Origin: JALOLG01 sp963722415
GTDB lineage: Bacteria; Actinomycetota; Acidimicrobiia; Acidimicrobiales; Ilumatobacteraceae
NCBI GenBank assembly: GCA_963722415.1
Contig: CAVRNI010000033.1
Location: 62,001-126,000, forward strand
DNA length: 64,000 bases
Reading direction: 5' to 3'
Shown here: positions 38,628 to 47,201 of the stretch, in pieces
Layout of the letters: each line of letters opens with the position of its first letter
How positions within the stretch are numbered: position 1 is the first letter of the stretch
Program-made: the position numbers and the translations under genes
Notes under the pieces: generated by a model
What the model saw: the letters and a program-made list of their open reading frames with translations, nothing else
Told to the model about the DNA's origin: nothing
The model's database searches: none

Positions 38628-39969
38628 ATGAGCCAGCCCGCGTTCGACTTCGGCGACGAGCCGCTCGACGATCCGGCCAACCCGACGTACACGGTGGCGG
38701 AGTTGGCCGACGCGCTCGAACGCGTCACTCCGACGCGGGTTCAGCGACGGCGTGTGGGTGCGGGGCGAGATCCAGGGTTGGAGCGAACGGAATCAACACG
38801 CCTACTTCCGGCTCGCCGACGACACCGCCGGCAAGAAGGCGGTGCTCAACGTGCAGTTGTTCGCCAACGCCCGGATGAAGTTGCGTCCGATGCTGCAGAA
38901 GCATCGCCTCCGCCTCGCCGACGGGATGAAGGTGCGCGTGTTCGGCTATCTCGACTTCTATGCCCCCGCCGGCCAGCTCGGGCTGAAGATGAGCGATCTC
39001 GACCCGCGCTTCACGCTCGGCGATCTCGCCGCCCAACGCGACGACATCATTCGCCGGCTGGTCGCCGAAGGCCTGCTCGATGCCAACAAGCGCACGCTCC
39101 CGTCGCCGATCCCGATCCACGTCGGTGTCGTGAGCAGCGTCAACACGGCGGCCTGGCACGACTTCCACGACGAGCTCGTCCGCAGCCGCTTCGGGTTCCA
39201 TCTGCGCGTCTGCGACGTCCGGGTCCAGGGCCCGACCGCGGCGCGTGGGATCAGCCGCGCCATCGCCGCGCTCGCGGCGCGCAGCGACCTCGATGCAATC
39301 GTCGTCATCCGCGGCGGTGGCGCACGCAACGAGCTCGCCACGTTCGATGCCGAACCAATCGCCCGAGCGATCGCCGCGTCGCGCGTTCCCGTGTTCACCG
39401 GCCTCGGTCACGAGGTCGACCGCAGCGTGGCTGACGAGGTGGCCCACACGGCGTTCAAGACGCCGACGGCGTGCGCGGCGGCGCTGGTCGATGCAGTCCG
39501 CGCCTACCTGGAGGCGAGCGAACGTTCCTGGAGCGCGATCAGCGCGCTGTCCCACCGCCAGCTCGGCAGCGCAACCGAGCAGGTCACCGGTCGGGCGCAC
39601 CGGATCGCCCGCCGCACCCACGACGCCGTCGAGCGGGCCGAGGAGCGGCTCGCGACGCGCGTCGACACCATCCGCACACGGGCGCCCCGGGCGCTCGTGG
39701 CCGCGCGGTCGCGTGTCGACGACATCGCCGCCCGCGTCGTCAGGCGCCCGCACCAGCTCCTCGCCGCCGAAGACCGTCACCTCGCCTCGTTGCAGGCGCG
39801 GCTCGGGCTGCTCGATCCGGCCAACCTGCTGGCCCGCGGCTGGTCGATCACCCGGACCGACGACGGCCGTGTCGTTCGCAGTGTGAGTGGAGCCGCGCCC
39901 GGTGCCATCATCCACACTGAGCTGGTGGATGGCACGATGACGAGCCGAGTGGAGGATCCGAACCGATGA
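38628..39969 (+). CDS. xseA: Exodeoxyribonuclease VII large subunit, one frame break
   Basis: About 447 residues after repair. N-terminal OB fold (DGVWVRGEIQGWSERNQHAYFRL), then the nuclease domain with VVIRGGGARNELATFD and the signature GHEVDRSVADEVAHTAFKTPTA, then a long C-terminal coiled coil. The break is one extra G in ACGCGGGTTCAG near 38737, between ERVTPTR and FSDGVWV. Everything else fits an active enzyme that degrades single-stranded DNA from both ends. Its stop overlaps the xseB start (ATGA), so the subunits are coupled. Confidence 0.88.
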
Positions 39970-40208
39970 GCGCCGACGAGCAACCCGGCTATGCGGCGGC
40001 GCTCCACGAGCTCGACGGCATCCTGCGCGAGCTCGAAGGCTCCGACGTCGACGTCGACCGGCTCGCCGATCGTGTGGCGCGGGCCGCCCAGCTGATCGCG
40101 CTGTGCCGTGACCGGATCGGCGCCGCGCGCCTGCAGATCGACGAGGTGATCGCCGACCTCGGCGGTGATCCCGAACCCGCCGATCCTCCGCCGCCTGACC
40201 GGGCCTAG
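39966..40208 (+). CDS. xseB: Exodeoxyribonuclease VII small subunit
   Basis: 80 residues, a normal XseB length. Two antiparallel helices: GYAAALHELDGILRELEGSD, then VDRLADRVARAAQLIALCRDR, the family pattern of a short coiled hairpin that wraps the XseA coiled coil. Start overlaps the xseA stop by 4 nt. The -10 of the following prenyl synthase gene overlaps its last codons. Confidence 0.9.
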   Translation: MSADEQPGYAAALHELDGILRELEGSDVDVDRLADRVARAAQLIALCRDRIGAARLQIDEVIADLGGDPEPADPPPPDRA

Positions 40209-40211
40209 CCT
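40206..40211 (+). promoter_or_regulatory. Leaderless -10 TAGCCT of the prenyl synthase gene
   Basis: TAGCCT overlaps the xseB stop codon and ends 7 nt before GTG 40219, giving an internal promoter in a tightly packed gene run. Confidence 0.55.
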
Positions 40212-40218
40212 CGATCAC

Positions 40219-41280
40219 GTGCCCGCCAGCGCACCTCCGCAGCTCGCCGCGATCGCGGCGCGGGTCGAAGCGCGGCTGGCGACCGTGCTCGACGCCGAGC
40301 ACGCGCGGTGGTCGGCGTTCGACCCCGACCTCGGCGGGCCGGTCGACGAGATCCGTCGCCTCGTGCTGTCGGGCGGCAAGCGGCTCCGTCCGGCGTTCTG
40401 CCATTGGGGCTACGTCGGGGCGGGGGGTGACGGCGGCGACGAGCGCATCGTCGACGCCGGCGCCGCCCTCGAGCTGATGCACGCCTTCGCGCTGTTCCAC
40501 GACGACGTGATGGACGACGCCGCCAGCCGGCGCGGCGTTCCCACCACGCACGCCGTCTACGCGGCCGAGCACGCGGCGGCGGGCTGGGCGGCGGAGTCGC
40601 GACGGTTCGGCGAAGGCGTCGCGATCCTCGTCGGCGACCTCGCGTTCGTCTACGCCGACCAGCTGATGCTCGGCGCTCCGGTCGAGGCGTGGACGATCTG
40701 GAACGACCTGCGGGCCGAGCTCAACGCCGGGCAGCTCCTCGACATCCTCGGTTCGGTCCGGCGGGTGCGCGATCTCGCCACCGCCGAGCGGATCTGTCGA
40801 TACAAGAGCGGCAAGTACACCATCGAGCGGCCACTCCACCTCGGCGCCGTCCTCGCCTCACCCGTTCGTGGCTGCGCGATGCTTCCCGGTCTCAGCGCCT
40901 ACGGCCTGCCGCTCGGCGATGCGTTCCAGATGCGCGACGACGTGATGGGCGCGTTCGGCGACGAGGCCGTCACCGGCAAACCGGTCGGCGGCGACCTCCG
41001 TGAGGGCAAGCCGACACCGTTGCTCGCCCGCGCCGTGGCCGCCGCCACGCCGTCCCAGCTGGCGGTCCTCGATCGCGTCGGTGCCCCGGACCTCGACGAC
41101 GGCGAGGTCGCCGACATCCAACAGGCCATCGTCGACTCCGGCGCGCTCGAGGCGCTCGAGAAGCACATCGCCGCGCTCACCGCCGAGGCGGTCGCTGCCC
41201 TCGACGCGATCGAGCTCGAAGGCGACGCGTCCGCTGAGTTGATCGCGCTCGCCGACTACCTCGTCGGGCGCGTGATCTGA
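40219..41280 (+). CDS. Polyprenyl diphosphate synthase (geranylgeranyl-PP type)
   Basis: 353 residues from a GTG. Chain elongation of isoprenyl diphosphates. The first Asp-rich motif is FHDDVMDDAASRRG, preceded by LVLSGGKRLRPAFCHWGY; the second is FQMRDDVMGAFGD, followed by TGKPVGGDLREGKPTPL. The residues before the first motif (MHAFALFHDD) and the two-residue insertion in it are consistent with a type II GGPP or FPP synthase. The gene is directly followed, after one base, by crtI, so GGPP for carotenoids is the likely product. Confidence 0.88.
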   Translation: MPASAPPQLAAIAARVEARLATVLDAEHARWSAFDPDLGGPVDEIRRLVLSGGKRLRPAFCHWGYVGAGGDGGDERIVDAGAALELMHAFALFHDDVMDDAASRRGVPTTHAVYAAEHAAAGWAAESRRFGEGVAILVGDLAFVYADQLMLGAPVEAWTIWNDLRAELNAGQLLDILGSVRRVRDLATAERICRYKSGKYTIERPLHLGAVLASPVRGCAMLPGLSAYGLPLGDAFQMRDDVMGAFGDEAVTGKPVGGDLREGKPTPLLARAVAAATPSQLAVLDRVGAPDLDDGEVADIQQAIVDSGALEALEKHIAALTAEAVAALDAIELEGDASAELIALADYLVGRVI

Positions 41281-41281
41281 C

Positions 41282-42763
41282 ATGCGCATCGTCGTCGTCG
41301 GTGCCGGACTCGGTGGGCTCTCGGCCGCCGCCCACCTGAGCAACCGTGGGCATCAGGTCACCGTGCTCGAGCGCGACTCGGTCCCCGGCGGTCGCGCCGG
41401 CGTGCTCTCCGAGGCCGGCTTCCGGCTCGATACCGGGCCGACCGTGGTGACGATGCCCGATGTGCTCAGCGCCACGTTCGCCGCCGCCGGTTCCGAGCTC
41501 GCCGACTTCGTGCGCCTCCACCCGGTCGACCCGATGTACCGCGCGATCTTCGACGACGGTTCGACGCTGTACATCCGGCGCGGCCGCGACGAGATGACCG
41601 AGGAGATCCGGGCGTTCAGCGGATCTCACGACGCAGAGGGGTTCGGCCGCTTCTCCGACTGGCTCGAGTCGCTCCACCGGATCGAGATGTCGCACTTCGT
41701 CGACGTCAACTTCGATTCGCCGTTCGACGTCCTGCGTTCGTGGCGCGCCGTCGCCGCGCTCGTTCGCCGGGGCGGCTTCGGCCGTCTCGGCCCGCGGATC
41801 GGCTCGTACTTCGACGACCCGCGGCTGCAGCAGGTCTTCGGTTCCCAAGCCTTGTACGCCGGTCTCGCACCGCATCATGCGCTGGGAATCCAGACCGTCG
41901 TCACCCACACCGACACGAGCGGCGTGTTCGTGCCGGAGGGCGGGATGCACTCGATCGCCACGAGCCTCGCACGTGCGATCGAACGGGCCGGCGTGAAGAT
42001 CCGCTACCGATCACCCGTCACGCGGTTGCTACGTGGTGCGGCGGGCTCGATCAACGGGGTCGAGGTCGCCGGTTCCGACCGCGTCGCGGCCGACGCGGTG
42101 GTGTGCAACGCCGACCTCCCGGTTGCGTATCGAACGCTGCTCGGTGGGGTCGATGCGCCGCGGGTCGCGCGGCGCGGCCGCTACGCCCCGTCGTGCCTGC
42201 TGTGGATCGCCGGTGTGCGCGGTGAGCGACCAGCGGGAGCCGCCCATCACAACCTGCACTTCGGCGGCCGGTGGGACGAGTCGGTCAAGGCCGTGATCAC
42301 GACCGGACGTCGGATGCGGGATCCTTCGGTCCGCGTGACGATCCCGGCGGCCGAGTCGACGGTCGCGCCCGATGGATGTTCGTCGCTGTACGTGCTCGAG
42401 CCGATGCCGAACCTCGACGGGCACATCGACTGGTCGAAGGAGCGTGATCGGATCGCGGGCGACCTGCGCCGGCGCGTGGCGGCGTTCGGCTACCCCGACG
42501 ATGTCGTCGTCGAGCGCGTCTACGACCCCCTCGATTGGGAGGCGATGGGTCTCGAACGCGGCACACCGTTCGCGCTCGCCCACACGTTGCGCCAGAGCGG
42601 CCCGTTCCGCCCGAACAATGTCGACGCGCGTGTGCCCGGGCTGGTGTTCGTCGGTTCGTCGACACGGCCGGGGTTGGGCGTGCCGATGGTGCTCATCTCC
42701 GGGAGGCTCGCCGCCGATCGGGTCGATCAGTACGCACGCGAGACGTCCGTCGTGCGGTGGTGA
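41282..42763 (+). CDS. crtI: Phytoene desaturase
   Basis: 493 residues, the usual CrtI size. FAD-binding N-terminus VVVGAGLGGLSAAAHLSNRG with VLERDSVPGGRAG, substrate blocks GFRLDTGPTVVTMPD and FGSQALYAGLAPHHALG, and the C-terminal FAD segment PGLVFVGSSTRPGLGVPMVL. Introduces double bonds into phytoene to make lycopene or neurosporene. No phytoene synthase (crtB) lies in the window. Begins one base after the prenyl synthase stop, so they are co-transcribed. It could also act on C30 or other polyenes (CrtN/CrtO-type relatives). Confidence 0.87.
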   Translation: MRIVVVGAGLGGLSAAAHLSNRGHQVTVLERDSVPGGRAGVLSEAGFRLDTGPTVVTMPDVLSATFAAAGSELADFVRLHPVDPMYRAIFDDGSTLYIRRGRDEMTEEIRAFSGSHDAEGFGRFSDWLESLHRIEMSHFVDVNFDSPFDVLRSWRAVAALVRRGGFGRLGPRIGSYFDDPRLQQVFGSQALYAGLAPHHALGIQTVVTHTDTSGVFVPEGGMHSIATSLARAIERAGVKIRYRSPVTRLLRGAAGSINGVEVAGSDRVAADAVVCNADLPVAYRTLLGGVDAPRVARRGRYAPSCLLWIAGVRGERPAGAAHHNLHFGGRWDESVKAVITTGRRMRDPSVRVTIPAAESTVAPDGCSSLYVLEPMPNLDGHIDWSKERDRIAGDLRRRVAAFGYPDDVVVERVYDPLDWEAMGLERGTPFALAHTLRQSGPFRPNNVDARVPGLVFVGSSTRPGLGVPMVLISGRLAADRVDQYARETSVVRW

Positions 42764-42771
42764 CGTCAGAT

Positions 42772-43425
42772 TCAGGCTGAACGCGAGTAGATCGCCAGTG
42801 CCTCGGTGATCGACGCCGTCCTCACGCCGGGCTCGGTGGCCACCGCGTGGAGCCACGCGGGACGATTGACGGCGGCCACGGTGATCGGCTCGTCGAGCGG
42901 TGAACCTTGGACGGCGAGATGGACGAAGCCGCTCGCGTAGTCCGGTGGCCGGAGATCACGGCCGAGCTCGAGCAGCGCGTACGGATCGGGCGTGGCGCCG
43001 TTCGACGACAGGACGAACACGCCCTGCGAGGTCGGTTCGGTGGGCCCGCCGGCGAGACCTGGGCCGTCGACGAGCACCGACCCGACCACGTCGCCCGCCC
43101 GCGCGCCGGCGAGCAGCAGCGCGACGTAGGCGCCGAGGCCACGTCCCACGACCGTCGCCTGGCCGAGGTGCTGGAGCGCCGTGTCGGCGTCGGCGAGCAG
43201 CAACTCGGCGGTGTACCCGCCGCCACGCGGGACCGTCGACGTGCCGTGGCCGGTGAAGTCGAGCGCCGTGACCGGCCCCGGCCAACCATCGGTCCAGCCG
43301 GGTGGCGCAGCGGGAGACTGCTCACCGAGCCCGTGCAGCAGCAGCAGGGCGCGTCCGTCACCGTCGCGCAGGTGGTGCAACGCCAGCGTCACCCGGTTGT
43401 GCGTCAGCCTCGTCACCGTGGTCAT
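42772..43425 (-). CDS. Alpha/beta hydrolase, short
   Basis: 217 residues. HGLGEQSPA oxyanion region and LDFTGHGTSTVPRGG are typical of the alpha/beta hydrolase fold. The nucleophile elbow reads VVGRGLGAYVAL, so the usual Ser of GxSxG is replaced by Gly-Leu-Gly; catalysis by a classical triad is therefore doubtful. Start overlaps the stop of the upstream hydrolase (ATGA), which suggests the two products work together. Convergent with crtI, 8 nt away. Confidence 0.7.
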   Translation of the reverse strand: MTTVTRLTHNRVTLALHHLRDGDGRALLLLHGLGEQSPAAPPGWTDGWPGPVTALDFTGHGTSTVPRGGGYTAELLLADADTALQHLGQATVVGRGLGAYVALLLAGARAGDVVGSVLVDGPGLAGGPTEPTSQGVFVLSSNGATPDPYALLELGRDLRPPDYASGFVHLAVQGSPLDEPITVAAVNRPAWLHAVATEPGVRTASITEALAIYSRSA

Positions 43426-44339
43426 GCCGGAGCGCCGATGACCGAGGTGACGATCTCGACCATCAGGTCGGGCTGCTCGACGTGCGCGAAGTGGCCGATG
43501 CCGTCGAGCATCTCGAGCCGTCCGCCCGTCGGGAGGAACGGCTCGACATGGTGCGGCAAGGTGCCCCAGCCCATGTCCTCCTGCTCGCCGACGAGCACGC
43601 CGAGGAACGGCACGGCCAAGCCGGGCAGACGTAGCAGCGCCCACTCCGGCCGCCACGGACCGAAGCCACCCATGCGCATCGTCGGGTCGAGCTTCCATCG
43701 CCACCCGTCGTCGGACTCGGCGGCCCCGACGCTCACGAGGTACCGCAGCCACTCGTGCGAGAGTCGCGGGTTCATGCGCCCCCGCCGGCGGGCGAGGTCG
43801 TCGAGCGTCCCCGGCTTGCGGCGGGCGGTCGCCGTCGACCGGCGGTGGTCGAGCCAACCGGTGAGCTCGCTCGTCAGCATCTTGGTGCGATCGTGCTCGG
43901 CGAGGTCGGGGATCGGCCGGCGGTGCGGGATGCCATCGATGTTCACGAACGAGGCGAAACGGAACGGGTGGGCGTCGGCGAGCTGCGTCATCAGCGCCCC
44001 ACCCTTCGAGTGGCCGATCACCGGAACGGCTGCCGCACCCGCGACGTGTTCGAACACGGCGACGGCATCGCGGAGGTCGGCGTCCCACGAGTAGAGCTCG
44101 CCGTGCTCGCTGTCGCCATGACCGCGCTGATCCCAGCTCACGACCCGCCACCCGAGGTTCGCCAACTTGGGGGCGAACACATCGAACGTGCGGGCGAAGT
44201 CGAAGCCCCCGTGCACCAGGATCAGTGGAGGCGCGCCGCCGGCGCCCCATTCGTGGACGGCGATGCGGATGCCGTTGGAGTCGACGTCGTAGCGGCGATC
44301 GGGAGCGACCGCGCCGGGAAACGTCACCTGCTCGGCCAT
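43422..44339 (-). CDS. Alpha/beta hydrolase
   Basis: 305 residues. Oxyanion block LILVHGGFDFARTFD, VVSWDQRGHGDSEHG, nucleophile elbow VIGHSKGGALM with Ser, and a terminal His in GIGHFAHVEQPD complete a normal triad. Resembles lactonases/haloperoxidase-like hydrolases; the substrate is unknown. Preceded by a leaderless-type TAACCT and followed by the inactive-looking paralogue, as if the second is a regulatory or degenerate partner. Confidence 0.82.
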   Translation of the reverse strand: MAEQVTFPGAVAPDRRYDVDSNGIRIAVHEWGAGGAPPLILVHGGFDFARTFDVFAPKLANLGWRVVSWDQRGHGDSEHGELYSWDADLRDAVAVFEHVAGAAAVPVIGHSKGGALMTQLADAHPFRFASFVNIDGIPHRRPIPDLAEHDRTKMLTSELTGWLDHRRSTATARRKPGTLDDLARRRGRMNPRLSHEWLRYLVSVGAAESDDGWRWKLDPTMRMGGFGPWRPEWALLRLPGLAVPFLGVLVGEQEDMGWGTLPHHVEPFLPTGGRLEMLDGIGHFAHVEQPDLMVEIVTSVIGAPA

Positions 44340-44345
44340 GGTGGG

Positions 44346-44351
44346 AGGTTA
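44346..44351 (-). promoter_or_regulatory. Leaderless -10 TAACCT of the hydrolase operon
   Basis: Minus-strand TAACCT ends 6 nt before the ATG at 44339; the same hexamer as at 17978-17983. Confidence 0.55.
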
Positions 44352-44399
44352 TGACGGACGGCGCCGTCGGGGCATAGTCTCGCGGTCGAGGCCCACATC

Positions 44400-44756
44400 G
44401 TGAACCGTGCCATCCTCCTGCCGGCGACTGCGCTGGCGTTCGTGATCGTCGTGGCCGCGTGCGGCGAGGGCGACGATGACGCGGCCGACGAGATCCTCCC
44501 GCCGATCCGCACCACCACGACGTCCAGCACGACGTCGACGACACTCAACACGAACCGGATCTTCTACACGGTCAAGCAAGGCGATTTCCTCTCGAACATC
44601 GCCGAGAGCTTCGACGTCCCGGTCCAGGCGATCGTCGAGCTCAACGGGCTCGCCGATCCCAACGACATCCAGGCCGGTCAGACGATCGAGATCCCGACCG
44701 GCGTGGTGCTCGTCGCCAACCTGCCGACCACCACGACGCCGACACCCACCACCTGA
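44400..44756 (+). CDS. LysM-domain lipoprotein
   Basis: 118 residues from a GTG. Lipoprotein signal with lipobox VVAAC (Cys21), an acidic then Thr/Ser-rich linker (TTTTSSTTSTT), one LysM domain (FYTVKQGDFLSNIAESFDV, then NGLADPNDIQAGQTIEIP) and a Thr/Pro-rich tail. Expected to sit on the outer face of the membrane and bind peptidoglycan. A TAGTCT hexamer 19 nt upstream suggests this gene does have a short leader. Confidence 0.87.
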   Translation: MNRAILLPATALAFVIVVAACGEGDDDAADEILPPIRTTTTSSTTSTTLNTNRIFYTVKQGDFLSNIAESFDVPVQAIVELNGLADPNDIQAGQTIEIPTGVVLVANLPTTTTPTPTT

Positions 44757-44804
44757 GTCGCCCGCGGCGGGTTCGGTGCCACCCCGCGTTGGGGTCGGCC
44801 TTCC

Positions 44805-44810
44805 TACACT
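44805..44810 (+). promoter_or_regulatory. Leaderless -10 TACACT
   Basis: TACACT ends 7 nt before ATG 44818. Confidence 0.6.
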
Positions 44811-44817
44811 TGGCGCG

Positions 44818-45516
44818 ATGAGCTTCTGGCCCACACACGACCACTGGAGCGTGCAGATCCCGCTGGACACGCCGCACGTCCGGATTCCGGTGCTCGGACC
44901 GACCGGCGTGGTCGAGCTGTCACCGATGCCGGTCGACGTGCCGGTGGCCGAGTGGGAGTCGCTCGAGTACATGGACTGGAAGAGCGGCGGCGACACCAAC
45001 TTCGCGCCGATCGCCTCGGCCGACGGCGAGCTCGACTGTCGCGGCTTCTGGGACAAGGGCAAGACCGACAAGGACGCCCAGTGGACGAGCAACGCGGAGA
45101 AGGCGCCGACGGTGCGGGCGTATGTCGATGCGGTCGGTGCGAACTTCGGGCGGGTGCGCATCATCAAGCTCGAACCACAGGACCGTGAGACCGCGATCCG
45201 GTCGCTGCACCGCGACGACAACAACCGCTTCAACCCCGACGACGAGGGTTGGGTGGTGCGGTCGTGGGTCGAGCTGACCGACAATCCCGACAGCTACATG
45301 CTGCTGATGGACAGCGGGGCCGACGGCCTGCCCGATCCGAGCAGCGAGATCCGGGTGCCGCTGCGCAAGGGCGCCCGTTTCGTCGTCGACACCCAGCGGC
45401 TGTGGCACGTGGTGGTGCACAACGGCACCGCGCCGCGGTACGCGCTGATCACCAGCTTCGAGTCCGGTCCCGCGCTCGAGGACTGGATCGGCTCGCAACT
45501 CCCGGCCAAGGTCTGA
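44818..45516 (+). CDS. Putative aspartyl/asparaginyl beta-hydroxylase-like or cupin-type protein
   Basis: 232 residues. No strong family match is certain. The C-terminal half has a double-stranded beta-helix flavour: LRKGARFVVDTQRLWHVVVHNGTAPRYALITSFESG read in pieces shows a Trp-His-x-x-x-Asn then Arg, as in Asp/Asn hydroxylases and related 2-oxoglutarate enzymes, while an upstream WVVRSWVELTDNPD may supply other ligands. No canonical HxD pair is obvious, so enzymatic activity is uncertain. Followed 7 nt later by the DUF952 gene. Confidence 0.45.
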   Translation: MSFWPTHDHWSVQIPLDTPHVRIPVLGPTGVVELSPMPVDVPVAEWESLEYMDWKSGGDTNFAPIASADGELDCRGFWDKGKTDKDAQWTSNAEKAPTVRAYVDAVGANFGRVRIIKLEPQDRETAIRSLHRDDNNRFNPDDEGWVVRSWVELTDNPDSYMLLMDSGADGLPDPSSEIRVPLRKGARFVVDTQRLWHVVVHNGTAPRYALITSFESGPALEDWIGSQLPAKV

Positions 45517-45523
45517 CGAACCG

Positions 45524-45871
45524 GTGACAGGGCTGTACCACATCGCCCTGCCGGCCGATTGGGACGACGCTCGAGGGTCTGGCACGTACACGACGAGCAC
45601 CCGCGACGTCACCCTTGCCGACGAGGGATTCATCCACTGCTCGCGGCGCGACCAGGTCGAAGCGACCGCCAACCGGTTCTACGGCGACGTCGCCGAGCTC
45701 GTGCTGTTGACGATCGACGAGGCGGCACTCGACGCACCGGTGGTCGACGAAGACCTCTACGACACCGGTGAGAGCTTCCCGCACGTGTACGGACCGATCC
45801 CCGTCAGCGCCGTCGTCGACGTGGCCACCTGGACGCCTGTCGACGGCGCGTTCCGACTGCCCATCTCATGA
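45524..45871 (+). CDS. DUF952 family protein
   Basis: 115 residues from a GTG. Matches the DUF952 pattern: LYHIALPADW near the start, EGFIHCSRRDQVEATANRFY, and FPHVYGPIPVSAVV near the end. The family is small, cytoplasmic, and related in fold to ADP-ribosyl or 2'-phosphotransferase-like proteins; function unknown. Its TGA lies inside a 19-bp-arm palindrome that probably terminates transcription. Confidence 0.85.
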   Translation: MTGLYHIALPADWDDARGSGTYTTSTRDVTLADEGFIHCSRRDQVEATANRFYGDVAELVLLTIDEAALDAPVVDEDLYDTGESFPHVYGPIPVSAVVDVATWTPVDGAFRLPIS

Positions 45872-45909
45872 AGTTTCGGCGTTCCTACGGCGCCGAAACT
45901 TCACGAGAT
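45863..45909. terminator. Bidirectional hairpin terminator
   Basis: ATCTCATGAAGTTTCGGCG (45863-45881) pairs with CGCCGAAACTTCACGAGAT (45891-45909), one mismatch in 19 bp, 9-nt loop. Between convergent genes; includes the DUF952 stop codon. Unrelated in sequence to the CTGTCTGC family. Confidence 0.75.
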
Positions 45910-45919
45910 CGAGGGTGGG

Positions 45920-47179
45920 TCAGCCGCGGCCGCCGCCGGGTGCGATCGAGCTGACGCCGTCGGTGCGGAACGCCGGGTCGTACTTGCGCAGCTCGGCGCG
46001 GGCGATCGTCATCTTGTGCACCTCGTCGGGACCGTCGGCGAGGCGCAGCGTGCGGATCCCGGCGTACATCGCGGCGAGCGGGAAGTCCTGACAGACCCCG
46101 CCCCCGCCGTGGGCCTGGATCGCCCGGTCGATGATCTTCAACGCCACGTTCGGCGCCGCCACCTTGATCGCCGCGATCTCGGTGCGGGCGCCCTTGCTGC
46201 CGACGGTGTCCATCAGCCACGCCGTCTTCAACGTGAGGAGACGGATCATCTCGATCTCGATGCGGGCCTCGGCGATCCAGTCCTGGATGTTCGACCGCTC
46301 GGCGATCCGCTTGCCGAACGTCGTGCGGTCGAGCACCCGCTGGCACATCAACTCCAGCGCCCGTTCGGTCGCCCCGATCGTGCGCATGCAGTGGTGGATG
46401 CGGCCCGGTCCGAGACGGGCCTGGCTGATCATGAACCCGTCGCCCTCCTGGGCGATGAGGTTCGAGGCGGGCACGCGGACGTTGTCGAAGATCGTCTCGG
46501 CGTGGCCCACGTTCTCGACGTAGCCGAAGACCTTGAGGTTGCGCTTGAACGACAGCCCCGGCGTGCCGACCGGCACCAGGATCTGGCTCTGCTGGCGGTG
46601 CGGCGACGCGTCCGGATCGGTCTTGCCCATCACGATCAGGATCTGGCAGTGCTTGTGGAACGCGTTCGACGTCCACCACTTGCGGCCGTTGAGCACGTAG
46701 TGGTCGCCGTCGCGCTCGATGCGCAACGAGATGTTCGTCGCGTCGCTCGATGCGACGTCGGGCTCCGTCATGCCGAACGCCGACCGGATCTCGCCCTCGA
46801 GCAACGGGCGCAGCCACACGTCCTGCTGCTCGGGCGTGCCGAACATCGTCAGCACCTCCATGTTGCCGGTGTCGGGCGCCGAGCAGTTGCACGCCTCCGA
46901 GGCGATCGGCGAGCGCCCCATGATCTCGGCCAGCGGCGCGTAGTCGAGGTTGCTGAAGCCGTCGCCCCAGAACCCGGCGTGCGGTTGGAAGAGGTTCCAC
47001 AGGCCACGCGTGCGGGCTTCGGCCTTCAGGGTGTCCATGATCGGTGGGTAGAAGTGCGGATCGCCCGACTCCTCGATCTGCTCCTCGTGCACGTGCTCGT
47101 TGGGGTAGATCCACTCGTCCATGAAAGCGAGCAACTTCTCGCGGTACTCGAGGCAGCGGTCGGAGAAGGCGAAGTCCAT
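45920..47179 (-). CDS. Acyl-CoA dehydrogenase, ACAD10/11-like
   Basis: 419 residues. FAD-dependent alpha,beta-dehydrogenation of an acyl-CoA. The flavin/substrate blocks are SAFGMTEPDVASSDATN, NGRKWWTSNAF and the helical C-terminal domain with RLGPGRIHHCMRTIG, FGKRIAERSNIQDWIAEARIE and QAHGGGGVCQDFPL. The family often acts on long or 4-hydroxy acyl-CoAs. Start supported by a TTACGT hexamer ending 7 nt upstream. Upstream lies rsgA in the same direction with its own promoter. Confidence 0.9.
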   Translation of the reverse strand: MDFAFSDRCLEYREKLLAFMDEWIYPNEHVHEEQIEESGDPHFYPPIMDTLKAEARTRGLWNLFQPHAGFWGDGFSNLDYAPLAEIMGRSPIASEACNCSAPDTGNMEVLTMFGTPEQQDVWLRPLLEGEIRSAFGMTEPDVASSDATNISLRIERDGDHYVLNGRKWWTSNAFHKHCQILIVMGKTDPDASPHRQQSQILVPVGTPGLSFKRNLKVFGYVENVGHAETIFDNVRVPASNLIAQEGDGFMISQARLGPGRIHHCMRTIGATERALELMCQRVLDRTTFGKRIAERSNIQDWIAEARIEIEMIRLLTLKTAWLMDTVGSKGARTEIAAIKVAAPNVALKIIDRAIQAHGGGGVCQDFPLAAMYAGIRTLRLADGPDEVHKMTIARAELRKYDPAFRTDGVSSIAPGGGRG

Positions 47180-47186
47180 GGATCGA

Positions 47187-47192
47187 ACGTAA
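47187..47192 (-). promoter_or_regulatory. Leaderless -10 TTACGT of the acyl-CoA dehydrogenase gene
   Basis: Minus-strand TTACGT ends 7 nt before ATG 47179 and lies before the rsgA stop. Confidence 0.5.
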
Positions 47193-47201
47193 TCGCGTGC
47201 G

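Noticed and set aside
42772..44544. 590-codon single protein on the minus strand spanning both hydrolases
   Set aside because: The two hydrolases are in different frames and overlap by ATGA; the long frame upstream of 43425 is Arg-rich shadow sequence.
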